DNA of 64,000 nt from Azophilus sp965215035 (GTDB lineage Bacteria > Pseudomonadota > Gammaproteobacteria > Pseudomonadales > Azotimanducaceae): the NCBI GenBank assembly GCA_965215035.1, contig OZ244040.1, positions 3,534,001 to 3,598,000 on the forward strand, given 5' to 3'. The notes below the pieces were generated by a model that was not told the DNA's origin, did not search any database, and saw only the letters and a program-made list of their open reading frames with translations. Each line of letters opens with the position of its first letter. Positions within the stretch are counted from its first letter, which is position 1. The position numbers and the translations under genes were made by a program. Of the stretch, positions 32,177 through 41,223 are shown in pieces.

Positions 32177-33562
32177 ATGACCGACCGACCCGCCACCCTG
32201 GGCGAATTGAAAGCCCACGGCTATCAGCCGCTTCCCGTCAAGGCGGAACTGCGCAAAAACCTCATCGCCAAACTGCGCGGCGGCGAGCCCCTGCTGTCGG
32301 GCATGCAGGGCTACGAAGACAGCGTGATCCCGCAACTCGTCAACGCGCTGCTCGCCGGCCAGGATGTCATCTTTCTGGGCGAGCGCGGCCAGGCGAAATC
32401 CCGCCTGGCGCGCAGCCTGCCAAGCCTACTCGACGAATGGATGCCCGTTCTCGCCGATACCGAGATCCCGGAAGACCCCTACCGCCCCATCACCCCCCAG
32501 GGCAAGGCCATGGTCGCGGAGCGCGGCGAGGCGGCGGAACTCCACTGGCTGCACCGGGACGAGCGCTACGCCGAAAAGCTGGCGACACCGGATATCACCA
32601 TCGCCGACCTGATCGGCGAAGTCGATCCCATCAAGATCGCCGAAGGACGCTACCTTGACGATGCGCTCACCCTGCACTACGGCCTGGTGCCACGCGTGAA
32701 CCGAGGCATCTTCGCGATCAACGAGCTGCCCGATCTCGCCGAGCGAATTCAGGTGGGGTTGCTCAATCTCCTAGAGGAGCGGGACATCCAGATACGCGGG
32801 CACAACATTCGCCTGCCCCTCGATGTGTTCATCGTCGCCACGGCCAACCCCGACGACTACACCAACCGTGGCCGCATCATCACACCGCTGAAGGACCGGT
32901 ACGGTGCCCAGATTCGCACCCACTACCCGGCCAGCCTCGCCGAGGAAATCGCCATCGTGGAGCAGGAGGCGTCGGGGTTCGAGTTGGGCGACTGCGGGTT
33001 GACGGTGCTCCCGTTCATGAAGGAGATCATCGCTGAGATCACCCACCAGGCACGGCGCTCACCGGACATCAACCAGCGCTCCGGGGTATCCGTGCGCACC
33101 TCCATCACGAGTTACGAGACCTTGGTCGCCAATGCCTGCCGACGGGCACTCAGGCTGGGCGAACCCGAAGCCGTGCCGCGCATCTCCGACCTGCCATTCA
33201 TCATGCCAAGCTTCCAGGGCAAGGTGGAATTCGAGGCCATGCAGGAAGGCCAGGAAGACAAGATCACCGCCAGCATCGTGCAAAGCGCCGTGCAAGCCGT
33301 ATTCGACCGCCACCACGACCTCGACGCGCTGGAAGCTGTGGCGGCCGCCTTCGGCAACGGCCTGACCGTCGACACCGGCGAGGCCATGCCCGCCAGCGAC
33401 TACACGCAAATCGGCGAACGGGTGCCGGACCTTGCCGCGGTTTTGGCACCCGGCGCCGCGGCCGTTCAGGCCGCCGAACTCGAGTTCATCCTGGAAGGCC
33501 TGCATTTGCACAAGCTACTGAACAAGCACCGGCTCGGCGGCCGGTCCACCTATACGGAGTAG
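32177..33562 (+). CDS. MoxR/magnesium-chelatase-type AAA+ ATPase
   Basis: A 461-residue AAA+ protein. Walker A is GERGQAKS (residues 68-75), the Walker B region FAINELPDL (179-187, with Asn in place of the usual first acidic residue), sensor 1 VATANPDDYTNRG, and the arginine-containing THQARRSPDINQRSGVSVR. This is the Mg-chelatase I-like family paired with VWA proteins. Such pairs assemble or remodel protein complexes, often inserting metals or cofactors. Chelatase proper is unlikely because no tetrapyrrole genes are present. The ATG at 32177 gives the family start. The VWA partner follows after six bases. Confidence 0.9.
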   Translation: MTDRPATLGELKAHGYQPLPVKAELRKNLIAKLRGGEPLLSGMQGYEDSVIPQLVNALLAGQDVIFLGERGQAKSRLARSLPSLLDEWMPVLADTEIPEDPYRPITPQGKAMVAERGEAAELHWLHRDERYAEKLATPDITIADLIGEVDPIKIAEGRYLDDALTLHYGLVPRVNRGIFAINELPDLAERIQVGLLNLLEERDIQIRGHNIRLPLDVFIVATANPDDYTNRGRIITPLKDRYGAQIRTHYPASLAEEIAIVEQEASGFELGDCGLTVLPFMKEIIAEITHQARRSPDINQRSGVSVRTSITSYETLVANACRRALRLGEPEAVPRISDLPFIMPSFQGKVEFEAMQEGQEDKITASIVQSAVQAVFDRHHDLDALEAVAAAFGNGLTVDTGEAMPASDYTQIGERVPDLAAVLAPGAAAVQAAELEFILEGLHLHKLLNKHRLGGRSTYTE

Positions 33563-33568
33563 CCGCCA

Positions 33569-35578
33569 TTGCGCCACTTGGCTCGCCAGCACCGTTTCTC
33601 TGCCTGGGACGGCAGCCAGCAGCCCGGGCTCGACGCAGATCAGGTCATGGCGGCCCTTGCCGATGACCTGATCGAATACGGCGACCTGCGCTGGGCCCTG
33701 CGCAACCTGCTCTCGCGGGGCATGCGCATTCCCCAGGGCGGCTACCTAGGCGGCCTGCGTGACCTATTGCAGGCATTGCGCGACAGCAAGCGCGACAAAC
33801 TGCAGCGCTACGACCTGTCCAGCATCTTCGACGGTTTCCGCAAACGGCTCGACGAGATTCTTGACATGGAGCGGCAGCGCATCGACGAGTGGCTGCGCAC
33901 CGGCCCGGATGAGCCGGGCAACTTCGCCAACGAGGTGCTGAGGAGTGTGGCCGAGCGGGGTCGGGAGACACTGGACGCCCTGCCCAACGATACCGCCAGC
34001 AAGGTCCGGGCACTGGCGCAGTACGAATTCATCAACCCGGATGCCCAGAAGAAATACCTGGCGCTCATCAACGAGTTGCGCCGGGCCATGGCGAACATGT
34101 TCTTCAAGGACATCGAGAACCTAGTCAAGACCCTTGCCGACAGCGATGTCGGGCGCATGAAGGACATGCTCAAGGCATTGAACGACATGCTGGTGCGCCG
34201 CATCGCCGGGCGGGATGCGGAGTTCGACAAGTTCATGGCCGAGTTCGGCAACCTGTTTGGCGACAGCCCGCCCCAATCCCTGGACGAGTTGCTGGAGCAG
34301 ATGCGCGCGCAGATGGCCGCCGCCCAGTCGCTGCTGAATTCCCTGTCCGCCGCCCAGCGCGCCGAGTTGCAGGCACTGCTGCAGAGCCGCCTTGGAGACC
34401 CAGAACTCGACGCCGAGTTGCGCAAGTTGGTCAAGGAATTGGATTTCCTCGACATCGAGGGCGGGCAGTTCCGCTTCGATGGGCGCCAACAACTGGATCT
34501 CCAGGCCGCCCTGGAGCTGATGCAGGAGCTACAGGGCATCGACCGGCTGATCGGTGAGGTACAGGAGGTGCAACGGGGCGCCGGGCTGGACCGCATCGAC
34601 CGGGAACTGCTACGCGACCTCCTAGGCGAGCAGGCCGTGGAGCAGCTCGACAACCTGAAGGAACTGATCGACGCCCTGGAGCAAGCGGGCTACGTGCGCG
34701 CCTCTGGTGACAAGCGCTGGGAATTGACGCCGCGCGGGTCGCGCATGATCGGCCAACAGGCGCTCGGCGAGATCTACCGGCGCCTCAGGCATCAGCACCT
34801 CGGCAACCATGCGGTGCCGGAGGAAGGGCGGTTCGGTGAGCGCCTGGAACAAACCAAGGGCTACGAATTCGGTGACCCCTTTGATCCGCACCTGCCGCGC
34901 ACGATCAAGAACGCCATCTACCGCCAGGGCGCCGGCACGCCCATTGCCCTCAAACCCGAGGACTTCGAGATCTACCGCAGCGAGTTCATCACCACCACGG
35001 CAACCGCGATGCTGGTAGACCTCTCCTGGTCGATGGCGCTGCGCGGCGCCTTCCAGGCCGCCAAGAAGGTAGCCCTCGCCCTGCACAACCTGATTACCAC
35101 GCGCTATCCGAAGGACAGCTTCCACCTCATCGGCTTCGCCGCCGCTGCCCGGGAACTAAAGGCGCATGAGCTCCCCTACCTGCAGTGGGACGAGCAGGTG
35201 CTTGGCACGAACATGCAGCACGCGCTGCTCTTGGCCGAAACGCTGCTCGCCCGGCACCCGGGCGGCGCCAAGCAGATCATCATGATCTCCGACGGCGAAC
35301 CGACCGCCCACCTCGAGAACGGGCGCCCGCAATTCGCCTATCCCCCTACCCCACAGACCATCCGGGCGACCTATCGCGCTGTAAAGCACTGCACGGCCAA
35401 GGGAATCGCGATCAACACCTTCATGCTGGACGCAAGCCACTACCTCAAGGCCTTCATGGACGAGCTCGCGAGGATCAACGGCGGACGGGTCTTCTACACC
35501 ACGCCGGACAAGCTCGGCGAGTACATCCTAGTGGACTACGTGCGGCACAAGCGCAAGCGACTGGCGCGCTCGGCATAG
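33569..35578 (+). CDS. VWA-domain protein, partner of the MoxR ATPase
   Basis: A 669-residue cytosolic protein translated from a TTG at 33569. Residues 1-460 are mostly helical and rich in Leu, Arg and Glu (for example LRWALRNLLSRGMRIPQGG near the start), without signal peptide or membrane segment. The C-terminal VWA domain (about 478-640) has the complete MIDAS: DLSWS at 484-488, the later GTNMQHAL threonine and ISDGEPTAH aspartate, so it should bind Mg2+. It is six bases behind the ATPase gene, which marks a MoxR-VWA two-protein system. Client protein unknown. Confidence 0.88.
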   Translation: MRHLARQHRFSAWDGSQQPGLDADQVMAALADDLIEYGDLRWALRNLLSRGMRIPQGGYLGGLRDLLQALRDSKRDKLQRYDLSSIFDGFRKRLDEILDMERQRIDEWLRTGPDEPGNFANEVLRSVAERGRETLDALPNDTASKVRALAQYEFINPDAQKKYLALINELRRAMANMFFKDIENLVKTLADSDVGRMKDMLKALNDMLVRRIAGRDAEFDKFMAEFGNLFGDSPPQSLDELLEQMRAQMAAAQSLLNSLSAAQRAELQALLQSRLGDPELDAELRKLVKELDFLDIEGGQFRFDGRQQLDLQAALELMQELQGIDRLIGEVQEVQRGAGLDRIDRELLRDLLGEQAVEQLDNLKELIDALEQAGYVRASGDKRWELTPRGSRMIGQQALGEIYRRLRHQHLGNHAVPEEGRFGERLEQTKGYEFGDPFDPHLPRTIKNAIYRQGAGTPIALKPEDFEIYRSEFITTTATAMLVDLSWSMALRGAFQAAKKVALALHNLITTRYPKDSFHLIGFAAAARELKAHELPYLQWDEQVLGTNMQHALLLAETLLARHPGGAKQIIMISDGEPTAHLENGRPQFAYPPTPQTIRATYRAVKHCTAKGIAINTFMLDASHYLKAFMDELARINGGRVFYTTPDKLGEYILVDYVRHKRKRLARSA

Positions 35579-35640
35579 TTCCCCCGGCCCAAGGCGAAGC
35601 CGGTGCCGGCCTTCGATGCCCGGCAATACCCGGCAACGCC

Positions 35641-36807
35641 TCAATACGAACGCGGCAACCCGAGCACATGCTCGGTGACGTAGTTGAGCACCATCTCCTG
35701 GGATATGGGCGCGATGCGCTGTAGCCTGGCTTCCCGCCAATACCGCTCCACATGGAATTCCTTGGCGTACCCAAAACCGCCGTGGGTCTGCAGCGCCTGG
35801 TCCGCCGCCTGGAAGCAGGCATCCGCCGCCAGCCACTTGGCCATATTGGCCTCCGCCGCGCAGGCCTGCCCCCGGTCAATCAGCCAACTCGCCTTGCGGA
35901 CCATCAACTCCGCCGCGTCGAGCCGCATCCTCGCCTCACCCAGAGGAAACGCAACGCCCTGGTTCTTGCCGATGGGCCGGCCGAACACCACCCGCTCGTT
36001 GGCGTAGTTGACAGCCCGTTCGAGGGCCGCGCGCCCGATGCCAAGCGCCTCGCGCGCAACCAGAATGCGTTCCGCGTTCAACCCGTCGAGCAGATAGCGA
36101 AAGCCCTTGCCTTCCTCGCCGACCCGGTCATCGAGAGCAACCGGCAAGTCCTCGTAGACCACCTCGCAGGTGGCAACCGCGTTGCGCCCCACCTTCGGGA
36201 TGGCAGAGATTTTTACCTCCGGCCGCCGCAGTTCGGCGAGCAGCAACGTCAGGCCGTCGGTTCTTCGCCTAGTTTGGGCCTTAGGCGTGGTGCGCACCAA
36301 CAGCAGCACGCGTTCCGCATCGAGCGCCTTGGTGGTCCATACCTTGCGGCCGCGCACCAGGTAGCGGTCGCCGTGCCGCCGGGCCCTGGTGGTGATGCTG
36401 CCGGTGTCGGTGCCCGCATCCGGCTCGGTGACGCCGAAGGCAACGTGCAGGTCGCCGCTCGCCACCCGCGGCAGATACCGTTGTTTCATCGCCTCGCCGC
36501 CATGCCGGACCACCGGCTGCATGCCAAAAATCGACAGGTGCAGCGCACTGCAGCCATTCATCGCGGCACCCGAGGCAGCCACCTCCTCCAGCACGATGCT
36601 CGCCTCGGTTACACCCCGGCCACTGCCGCCATAGGCTTCGGGAATAGCAATACCGAGCCAGCCACCCGCCGCCATGGCCCGGTAGAATTCCCATGGAAAC
36701 GCATGGGCTTCGTCCTTCTCCGCCCAGTATGCGTCGGGAAAATCCGCGCACACCCGGCGCACGCTGTCGCGTATGAGGCGATGTTCCTCGGTGTCGGAAA
36801 ATGCCAT
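35641..36807 (-). CDS. Acyl-CoA dehydrogenase
   Basis: A 388-residue flavoprotein. Motifs: AFGVTEPDAGTDTGSITTRA for FAD/substrate binding, YLVRGRKVWTTKALDAERVL, ANERVVFGRPIGKNQGVAFP, and a C-terminal GGFGYAKEFHVERYWREAR. The segment after this reads LQRIAPISQEMVLNYV, lacking the EGTSEIQ glutamate; in this subgroup the catalytic base is elsewhere, and Glu in KEFHVER may serve. It is convergent with the VWA gene. Substrate unknown. Confidence 0.9.
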   Translation of the reverse strand: MAFSDTEEHRLIRDSVRRVCADFPDAYWAEKDEAHAFPWEFYRAMAAGGWLGIAIPEAYGGSGRGVTEASIVLEEVAASGAAMNGCSALHLSIFGMQPVVRHGGEAMKQRYLPRVASGDLHVAFGVTEPDAGTDTGSITTRARRHGDRYLVRGRKVWTTKALDAERVLLLVRTTPKAQTRRRTDGLTLLLAELRRPEVKISAIPKVGRNAVATCEVVYEDLPVALDDRVGEEGKGFRYLLDGLNAERILVAREALGIGRAALERAVNYANERVVFGRPIGKNQGVAFPLGEARMRLDAAELMVRKASWLIDRGQACAAEANMAKWLAADACFQAADQALQTHGGFGYAKEFHVERYWREARLQRIAPISQEMVLNYVTEHVLGLPRSY

Positions 36808-36980
36808 GTTCCACCCCCCTTCGGTGAAGCCGGGATTCTAACGCCTATCGACACGGCAACGCCCACCGTCCCCCCATGGAATGCGGGGCGATCCATGAGT
36901 TGGCCCGAAAATACGGCGAACAACATGATTGGCCGAAGATGATGCGTTGACATCAATCGAGACGACGTTACGATGCCCTT

Positions 36981-37226
36981 ATGCGCACAACAGTGTCTAT
37001 CGACGACGACGTTTTGGAAAGAGCCCGTCTGCTCGCGGCTAGGTCGCATAGGCCATTCAAAGCCATCGTAAACGAGGCCCTCCGCGCCGGCCTGAATCGG
37101 GTGGAGCATGACGCGACACAGAAACGGTATGTGACCAAGCCCCATGCGATGGGGCTTCGGGAAGGGTATGACCTAGACAACATTCAGGAGTTACTTGCCC
37201 AGATTGAAGGCGAAAGCGCCCGTTGA
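36981..37226 (+). CDS. VapB-like antitoxin (ribbon-helix-helix type)
   Basis: An 81-residue protein. The N-terminal MRTTVSIDDDVLERARLLAA is a ribbon-helix-helix DNA-binding segment (beta strand, then two helices through FKAIVNEALRAGL), and the C-terminal tail (YDLDNIQELLAQIEGE) would occupy the toxin's active site. It is expected to repress its own promoter, probably within the 170 bp upstream. The stop overlaps the toxin start by four bases, giving translational coupling. Confidence 0.88.
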   Translation: MRTTVSIDDDVLERARLLAARSHRPFKAIVNEALRAGLNRVEHDATQKRYVTKPHAMGLREGYDLDNIQELLAQIEGESAR

Positions 37227-37654
37227 TATTGATCGACGCCAACGTCCTGTTATATGCGGAAGATGCGCTGCATCCCCATCATGAGAAAGCGCGCCTATGG
37301 TGGGACAAGGCCCTGTCGGGGAGCGATCCGGTGTGCCTGTGCTGGCCGGTGATTGCCGCCTTCATTCGAATTGGCACCAATCGTCGAGTGTTCGAACGGC
37401 CACTATCCCTATCGCAGGCGATCGCTCGCGTTCAGAGCTGGCTGGACCAGCCCTGCACTCGAATCGTGCGGCCAACCCAGCGGCACTGGCAGGTATTCAG
37501 CGGGCTGCTTGTCGACGCACGGGCAACGGCCAACTTGGTTACCGATGCCAGAATAGCCGCCCTCGCCATAGAGCATGGCTGCCGCATCGTATCGACAGAC
37601 TCCGACTTCTCGCGCTTCCGGGGCGCGAAGTGGTACGACCCGCTTCGCGATTAG
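37223..37654 (+). CDS. VapC-like PIN-domain toxin
   Basis: A 143-residue PIN-domain ribonuclease from a TTG start that overlaps the antitoxin stop (TTGA). Acidic active-site residues are present: Asp5 in MILIDANVLL, Asp108 in LVTDARIAAL, and Asp126/Asp128 in VSTDSDFSRF. The usual Glu of the second motif is not obvious in WPVIAAFIRIGTN, as in many members of this subgroup. VapC toxins cleave tRNA or rRNA. The pair sits between two acyl-CoA metabolism genes and has no visible relation to them. Confidence 0.9.
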   Translation: MILIDANVLLYAEDALHPHHEKARLWWDKALSGSDPVCLCWPVIAAFIRIGTNRRVFERPLSLSQAIARVQSWLDQPCTRIVRPTQRHWQVFSGLLVDARATANLVTDARIAALAIEHGCRIVSTDSDFSRFRGAKWYDPLRD

Positions 37655-37678
37655 GGCAAGCCAAGGAACCGCTTCGAC

Positions 37679-38485
37679 ATGGGCACGCGCCTAGAACTGG
37701 ATAGCGAACGGATACTTGCCCAGGCGGACGACGGCATTGGCTGGATGATCTTCAACAACCCGGCACGCCACAACGCGTTGTCCTTGGAGATGTGGCGGGG
37801 CATTGGCGATGTTCTCAAGGCCTGGTCCGCAAACGGCGATGTGCACGTGGTGGTGATGCGCGGCGCCGGCGGCAAGGCCTTCGTTTCCGGTGCGGACATT
37901 TCCGAATTCGACAGCAAACGGGCCAGTGCCCAACAGCGGGAGGAATACGACGCCATCAGCGGACGGGCGCATCGCTGGCTTGCGGCCTTCGAGAAGCCGC
38001 TGATCGCCCTCATAGAGGGCTATTGCGTAGGTGGTGGGCTGGCCACCGCCCTGGCCGCGGACATTCGTTTCGCAACGCCGGACTCCCGGTTCGGTATACC
38101 CGCCGCAAGGCTCGGCCTCGGCTACGACTACCCGCAAATCGCCAAGTTGGCGCGGCTGGTCGGGCCGGCCCGGGCCCGCGACATCCTGTTCTCCGCCCGG
38201 CTGCTGGATGCGGAGGAAGCCGCACACATGGGGCTTGTTAACTTTGTCGCCGAACGCGGTGCCATCGAGGCGCGCACCATCGCCTACGCGCAAACCCTAG
38301 CCGCCAACGCGCCGCTCACGGTCAAGGCGGCCAAGTTCGCCCTGAACACTTGGGAGGGCGGAGCCCAGGGCGATGCCGTAGCGCGGGCGAACCGGCTGGT
38401 CAACGCCTGCTTCGACAGCGAGGACTACGAGGAGGGGCGCCGCGCCTTCAAAGAGAAAAGACCCCCGCGATTCTCGGGACGTTGA
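37679..38485 (+). CDS. Enoyl-CoA hydratase/isomerase family protein
   Basis: A 268-residue crotonase-fold protein. Oxyanion-hole segments are KAFVSGADISEF (about 66-77) and IEGYCVGGGLATALAADIRF (about 113-132); substrate loop FGIPAARLGLGYDY follows. The usual second catalytic Glu is absent, so simple hydratase activity is uncertain, and other crotonase chemistries such as racemisation or thioester cleavage are possible. It begins 24 bp after vapC. No beta-oxidation thiolase or 3-hydroxyacyl-CoA dehydrogenase is nearby. Confidence 0.9.
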   Translation: MGTRLELDSERILAQADDGIGWMIFNNPARHNALSLEMWRGIGDVLKAWSANGDVHVVVMRGAGGKAFVSGADISEFDSKRASAQQREEYDAISGRAHRWLAAFEKPLIALIEGYCVGGGLATALAADIRFATPDSRFGIPAARLGLGYDYPQIAKLARLVGPARARDILFSARLLDAEEAAHMGLVNFVAERGAIEARTIAYAQTLAANAPLTVKAAKFALNTWEGGAQGDAVARANRLVNACFDSEDYEEGRRAFKEKRPPRFSGR

Positions 38486-38487
38486 GC

Positions 38488-38597
38488 CGCGGCCAGGCCC
38501 CATCGAGGGGCGGTTAATCGCAGCCAGTCAGCGCGACCCGCCCCCCGAGAACCGCGAGGTCGCGGCAAGGCCCCAGCGAAGGGCGGTTAGTCGCAGC
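38488..38597. repeat. Two direct repeats of about 35 bp
   Basis: At 38488-38525 and 38561-38597 the pattern GCSRGGC.AGGCCCCA then CGAGGGGCGGTTAATCGCAG is repeated with small changes, about 72 bp apart, in the gap between two convergent genes. No gene is seen in the gap. Confidence 0.65.
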
Positions 38598-38664
38598 GCC
38601 GGCTGGCGAATTTGGCGAGGGATTGATCGATGGCCGAGTTCCGCCAATGGAGAACCCACAGGAA

Positions 38665-39918
38665 CTACTCTCGTCCTCCAACCCGCATGCAGTTGTCGTA
38701 GAAGGTCGTTGTTGCCGGCCAGTCCGAGAACAGGCCTAGAACACCAACCTCTTCCCTCAGCGCGTGCACGATGCGGAAAACATCGCCATCGCCGCCGAGC
38801 CCCTCCAGTACGGAACCGTAGTAGAACGCCCCGCGATTCGTTAGCACATCCTCGGCGATGCGGCCGGAGCGTTCCAGTGTCCAGGCGAAAAGGCGCAATC
38901 CCGCGGCGCGGGCACGCAGTGCATATTCCGAGGCAACGATATCGCGCCCGCCCTCGCCAAGCCGAAGCAGCGTCCCAATCGGCGGCGCAATGGTTGCCAC
39001 CCCGCGGGCACGCAGGGCTGCAAACTCCTCCACCGACGGCGGCTCGGCGTGCATCGCCACCGGGTTGCGGCCGTCCAGAAACACCGCGTTGGCACCGTAG
39101 GCGGGGGAGCTGGCGACCCAGTACAGTACATCCTCCAAGCTGAACGACTGGGGAAACACCTCCCCGGGCGGCACACCGGCGCGGACATAGTCATCAATCA
39201 GGCGCTCTGCATAGGCCTCCTGGGTGAATCCATCGAATGGCATGGCAACGGCGGCGCCCTTGAGTTCCGGTGTCATGCCAACACCGAGCGAGCGGAACAG
39301 CGCAATGCTCTCCGCATGGGTCAAGAGCGTACCGCCGGTGGCGTACAGCTCGGTGCGGAAAGCCGGTGTTCCGCCCAGGTATTCCCCAACATCGCGCGCA
39401 TTCGCGTTGGCCGAGTCCATCTTGCCGGACAGCGTCTTGAATTCCGCCAGCGTGATGTCGCTGGTGCAGCAGCGCGCCGCCGCGGGGTTGGTCCTTCGGC
39501 CACTGACAGGGTCGAATTCGGCCGGGGAGAAGGGCGATGAACACTTGGCCGCCAGGGGAGTCGCCAGTATGTTGGTGGTGGTGTGCAGGTCACACTGGGA
39601 GTGGCGGCAAACCAAGGCCTTGTCCTTGGTGAAGGTAACATCGCATTCGATGATTCCCGCACCCATGCGCGCCGCCGCCAGATAGCTCTCCCGCGTGTGT
39701 TCCGGGAACTGCAGGGGCGCCCCCCGGTGGCCGATGGAGAAGTCGGCCGCCCGATATTCCCCAAGCTCCCGCGCGCAGGCCAGCAAACGCTGCTTGAGGG
39801 CCGAATCCTCCATCCGCTCCACCAGGTAAAACGGCCGTGGACCCAACTGAACGGTACCCGCAAGCACCGGGAGAACCCAGACGACCAGCAAGCATCCACA
39901 GATGCGCATCATGCCCAT
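38665..39918 (-). CDS. Glycerophosphodiester phosphodiesterase, exported
   Basis: A 417-residue GDPD enzyme that hydrolyses glycerophosphodiesters to glycerol 3-phosphate and an alcohol. The ATG at 39918 gives a signal peptide (MRICGCLLVVWVLPVLAG), so it acts in the periplasm. TIM-barrel motifs: SIGHRGAPLQFPEHT with the catalytic His and metal Glu, GAGIIECDVTFTKDKALVCRHS with Glu, Asp and the second His. About 60 residues after this (TNILATPLAAKCSSPFSPAEF and on) form an extended cysteine-containing insertion seen in long bacterial GDPDs. Further upstream in-frame starts run into repeats and are rejected. Confidence 0.9.
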   Translation of the reverse strand: MGMMRICGCLLVVWVLPVLAGTVQLGPRPFYLVERMEDSALKQRLLACARELGEYRAADFSIGHRGAPLQFPEHTRESYLAAARMGAGIIECDVTFTKDKALVCRHSQCDLHTTTNILATPLAAKCSSPFSPAEFDPVSGRRTNPAAARCCTSDITLAEFKTLSGKMDSANANARDVGEYLGGTPAFRTELYATGGTLLTHAESIALFRSLGVGMTPELKGAAVAMPFDGFTQEAYAERLIDDYVRAGVPPGEVFPQSFSLEDVLYWVASSPAYGANAVFLDGRNPVAMHAEPPSVEEFAALRARGVATIAPPIGTLLRLGEGGRDIVASEYALRARAAGLRLFAWTLERSGRIAEDVLTNRGAFYYGSVLEGLGGDGDVFRIVHALREEVGVLGLFSDWPATTTFYDNCMRVGGRE

Positions 39919-40311
39919 ACCCCAACCCTCAAGGTGGTCCGTTAAACCAATGGGAATTATATCGACCAGTTGACAGCCCCTGACATCAAACCCCAGGGCC
40001 ATCCCAAGGTTGCCTGCTAGCCCTGCGCAAAGCCCAATGAAGCGCGGCCGCGTTGCCGGTGCCACGTGCCGGCCAGTGGGACCGCCCTGCATCAAGCCCC
40101 CAAGCAACTGTAACTGCGGCCGGGTCGATGCCGACGGCGCGTCGACGCCCTTTGTTCGCCACCCGCATGGGCAGGCACCCTCCTCCGAGGGCACCGCCGA
40201 AGCGCGGCCGCGTTGCCGGTGCCATGTACCGGCCAGGGCGCGGAGTGTTAGGATTGTTCGCTTGCGCCACCATCCGAGTTATCCCCTTGCCCATGCGAGC
40301 AACCACAAATC
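39919..40311. other. Intergenic region packed with repeat fragments
   Basis: Contains, in order: an R4 fragment (39951-39976, GGGAATTATATCGACCAGTT), an R2 left-end fragment (39994-40035), and two direct copies of a 38-bp block starting GAAGCGCGGCCGCGTTGCCG at 40039 and 40199. No coding sequence is supported. It separates the divergent GDPD and CinA-like genes, so native promoters must be squeezed among these pieces. Confidence 0.65.
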
Positions 40312-41070
40312 ATGCATAAGCCGCGCGCCGTCACCGCCTGTGTGCTGATTATTGGCAACGAAATCCTCTCCGGGCGCACCGAGGACAGCAACCTGAACCA
40401 CCTGGCCCGAACGCTTGGCGGCTGGGGAATCCAGGTACGGGAAGCGCGTGTGGTTCCCGACATCGAAGCGGAAATTGTCGGGGCGGTAAATGAGACGCGT
40501 CGAAAGTACGACTATGTATTCACCACCGGTGGCATCGGGCCGACGCACGACGATATCACCGCCGCATCCATCGCCAAGGCGTTCGGCGTGTCCCTAGTGA
40601 CCAATCCCGTCATCGAAGCGCGCATCCGCCGGCGCGAGGCCCCGCCTGAGGTGCTGGCTTCCCGCCTGCGCATGGCGCTGGTGCCGGAAGGCGCCGCCCT
40701 GGTCGACAACGTCACCGGCGGTCCACAGGGTTTTTGTATCGAGAACGTCTACGTGATGGCCGGCATCCCCGCCGTCATGCGCGCCATGCTCGCATCCCTG
40801 GAACACAAGCTTGAGAGCGGGCCGCCGGTTCGCTCGCGAACGGTCACGGCCTACCTTGGCGAAAGCAGCATCGCCGCGGCGCTGGCCCGCATACAGGACG
40901 AGTTCCCGAGCGTGGATATCGGCAGCTACCCGTTCTTCCGCAACGACCGCTATGGCGCGTCGCTGGTAATGCGCGGGGTGGAAGAAGCCGTGCTGGACCG
41001 GGTGCTGGAGTTGGTCAAACAGGCAATTATCGACGCTGGCGAAACCCCCCAGGATGTCCAGTATGGCTGA
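40312..41070 (+). CDS. CinA-like molybdopterin-binding-domain protein
   Basis: A 252-residue cytosolic protein of the CinA N-terminal (MoCF-biosynthesis/MogA-like) family. It begins AVTACVLIIGNEILSGRTED and continues with TTGGIGPTHDDITAASIAKA, VPEGAALVDNVTGGPQGFC and VMAGIPAVMRAML, the standard series. The C-terminal PncC-type amidohydrolase half of full CinA is absent; a short ferredoxin-like end domain remains. Full CinA proteins have been tied to ADP-ribose pyrophosphatase and nicotinamide salvage; this short form is often annotated competence/damage-inducible protein A. Role unproven. Confidence 0.9.
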   Translation: MHKPRAVTACVLIIGNEILSGRTEDSNLNHLARTLGGWGIQVREARVVPDIEAEIVGAVNETRRKYDYVFTTGGIGPTHDDITAASIAKAFGVSLVTNPVIEARIRRREAPPEVLASRLRMALVPEGAALVDNVTGGPQGFCIENVYVMAGIPAVMRAMLASLEHKLESGPPVRSRTVTAYLGESSIAAALARIQDEFPSVDIGSYPFFRNDRYGASLVMRGVEEAVLDRVLELVKQAIIDAGETPQDVQYG

Positions 41071-41113
41071 AGCCGCTACGCGGCCGGGCAGCGAGCGGGT
41101 GTGCCCGCCTAGC

Positions 41114-41223
41114 GTTGCAGGCGCCGGCGTAGGCTCTAGCTATGCCGGCGGCCGGGATGTGTACGGCATGGTCGAGGCGGCCGATGTTACAGGCGCCAGC
41201 GTAGGCTCTAGCCATGCCAGCGG
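41114..41223. repeat. Direct repeat, two 38-bp copies 72 bp apart
   Basis: GTTGCAGGCGCCGGCGTAGG at 41114 is repeated as GTTACAGGCGCCAGCGTAGG at 41186, each continuing CTCTAGCYATGCCRGCGG. The 72-bp period keeps an open frame that joins the TraB/GumN-like gene in phase, so it would encode a Gly/Ser-rich 24-residue repeat if translated. The signal peptide at 41348 argues that it is upstream of the real start. Confidence 0.7.

Noticed and set aside
32177..33562. A bacteriochlorophyll Mg-chelatase subunit
   Set aside because: No BchD, BchH or other tetrapyrrole genes are present and the VWA partner is of the generic MoxR-associated type.
35752..36942. A 396-codon plus-strand open frame
   Set aside because: It lies opposite the acyl-CoA dehydrogenase gene at 35641-36807 and lacks any recognisable motif.
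36981..37654. VapBC as part of a defence island
   Set aside because: No restriction, CRISPR, Abi or retron genes adjoin it; it is an ordinary isolated toxin-antitoxin pair. The CPBP protease and HNH gene are 14 kb or more away.
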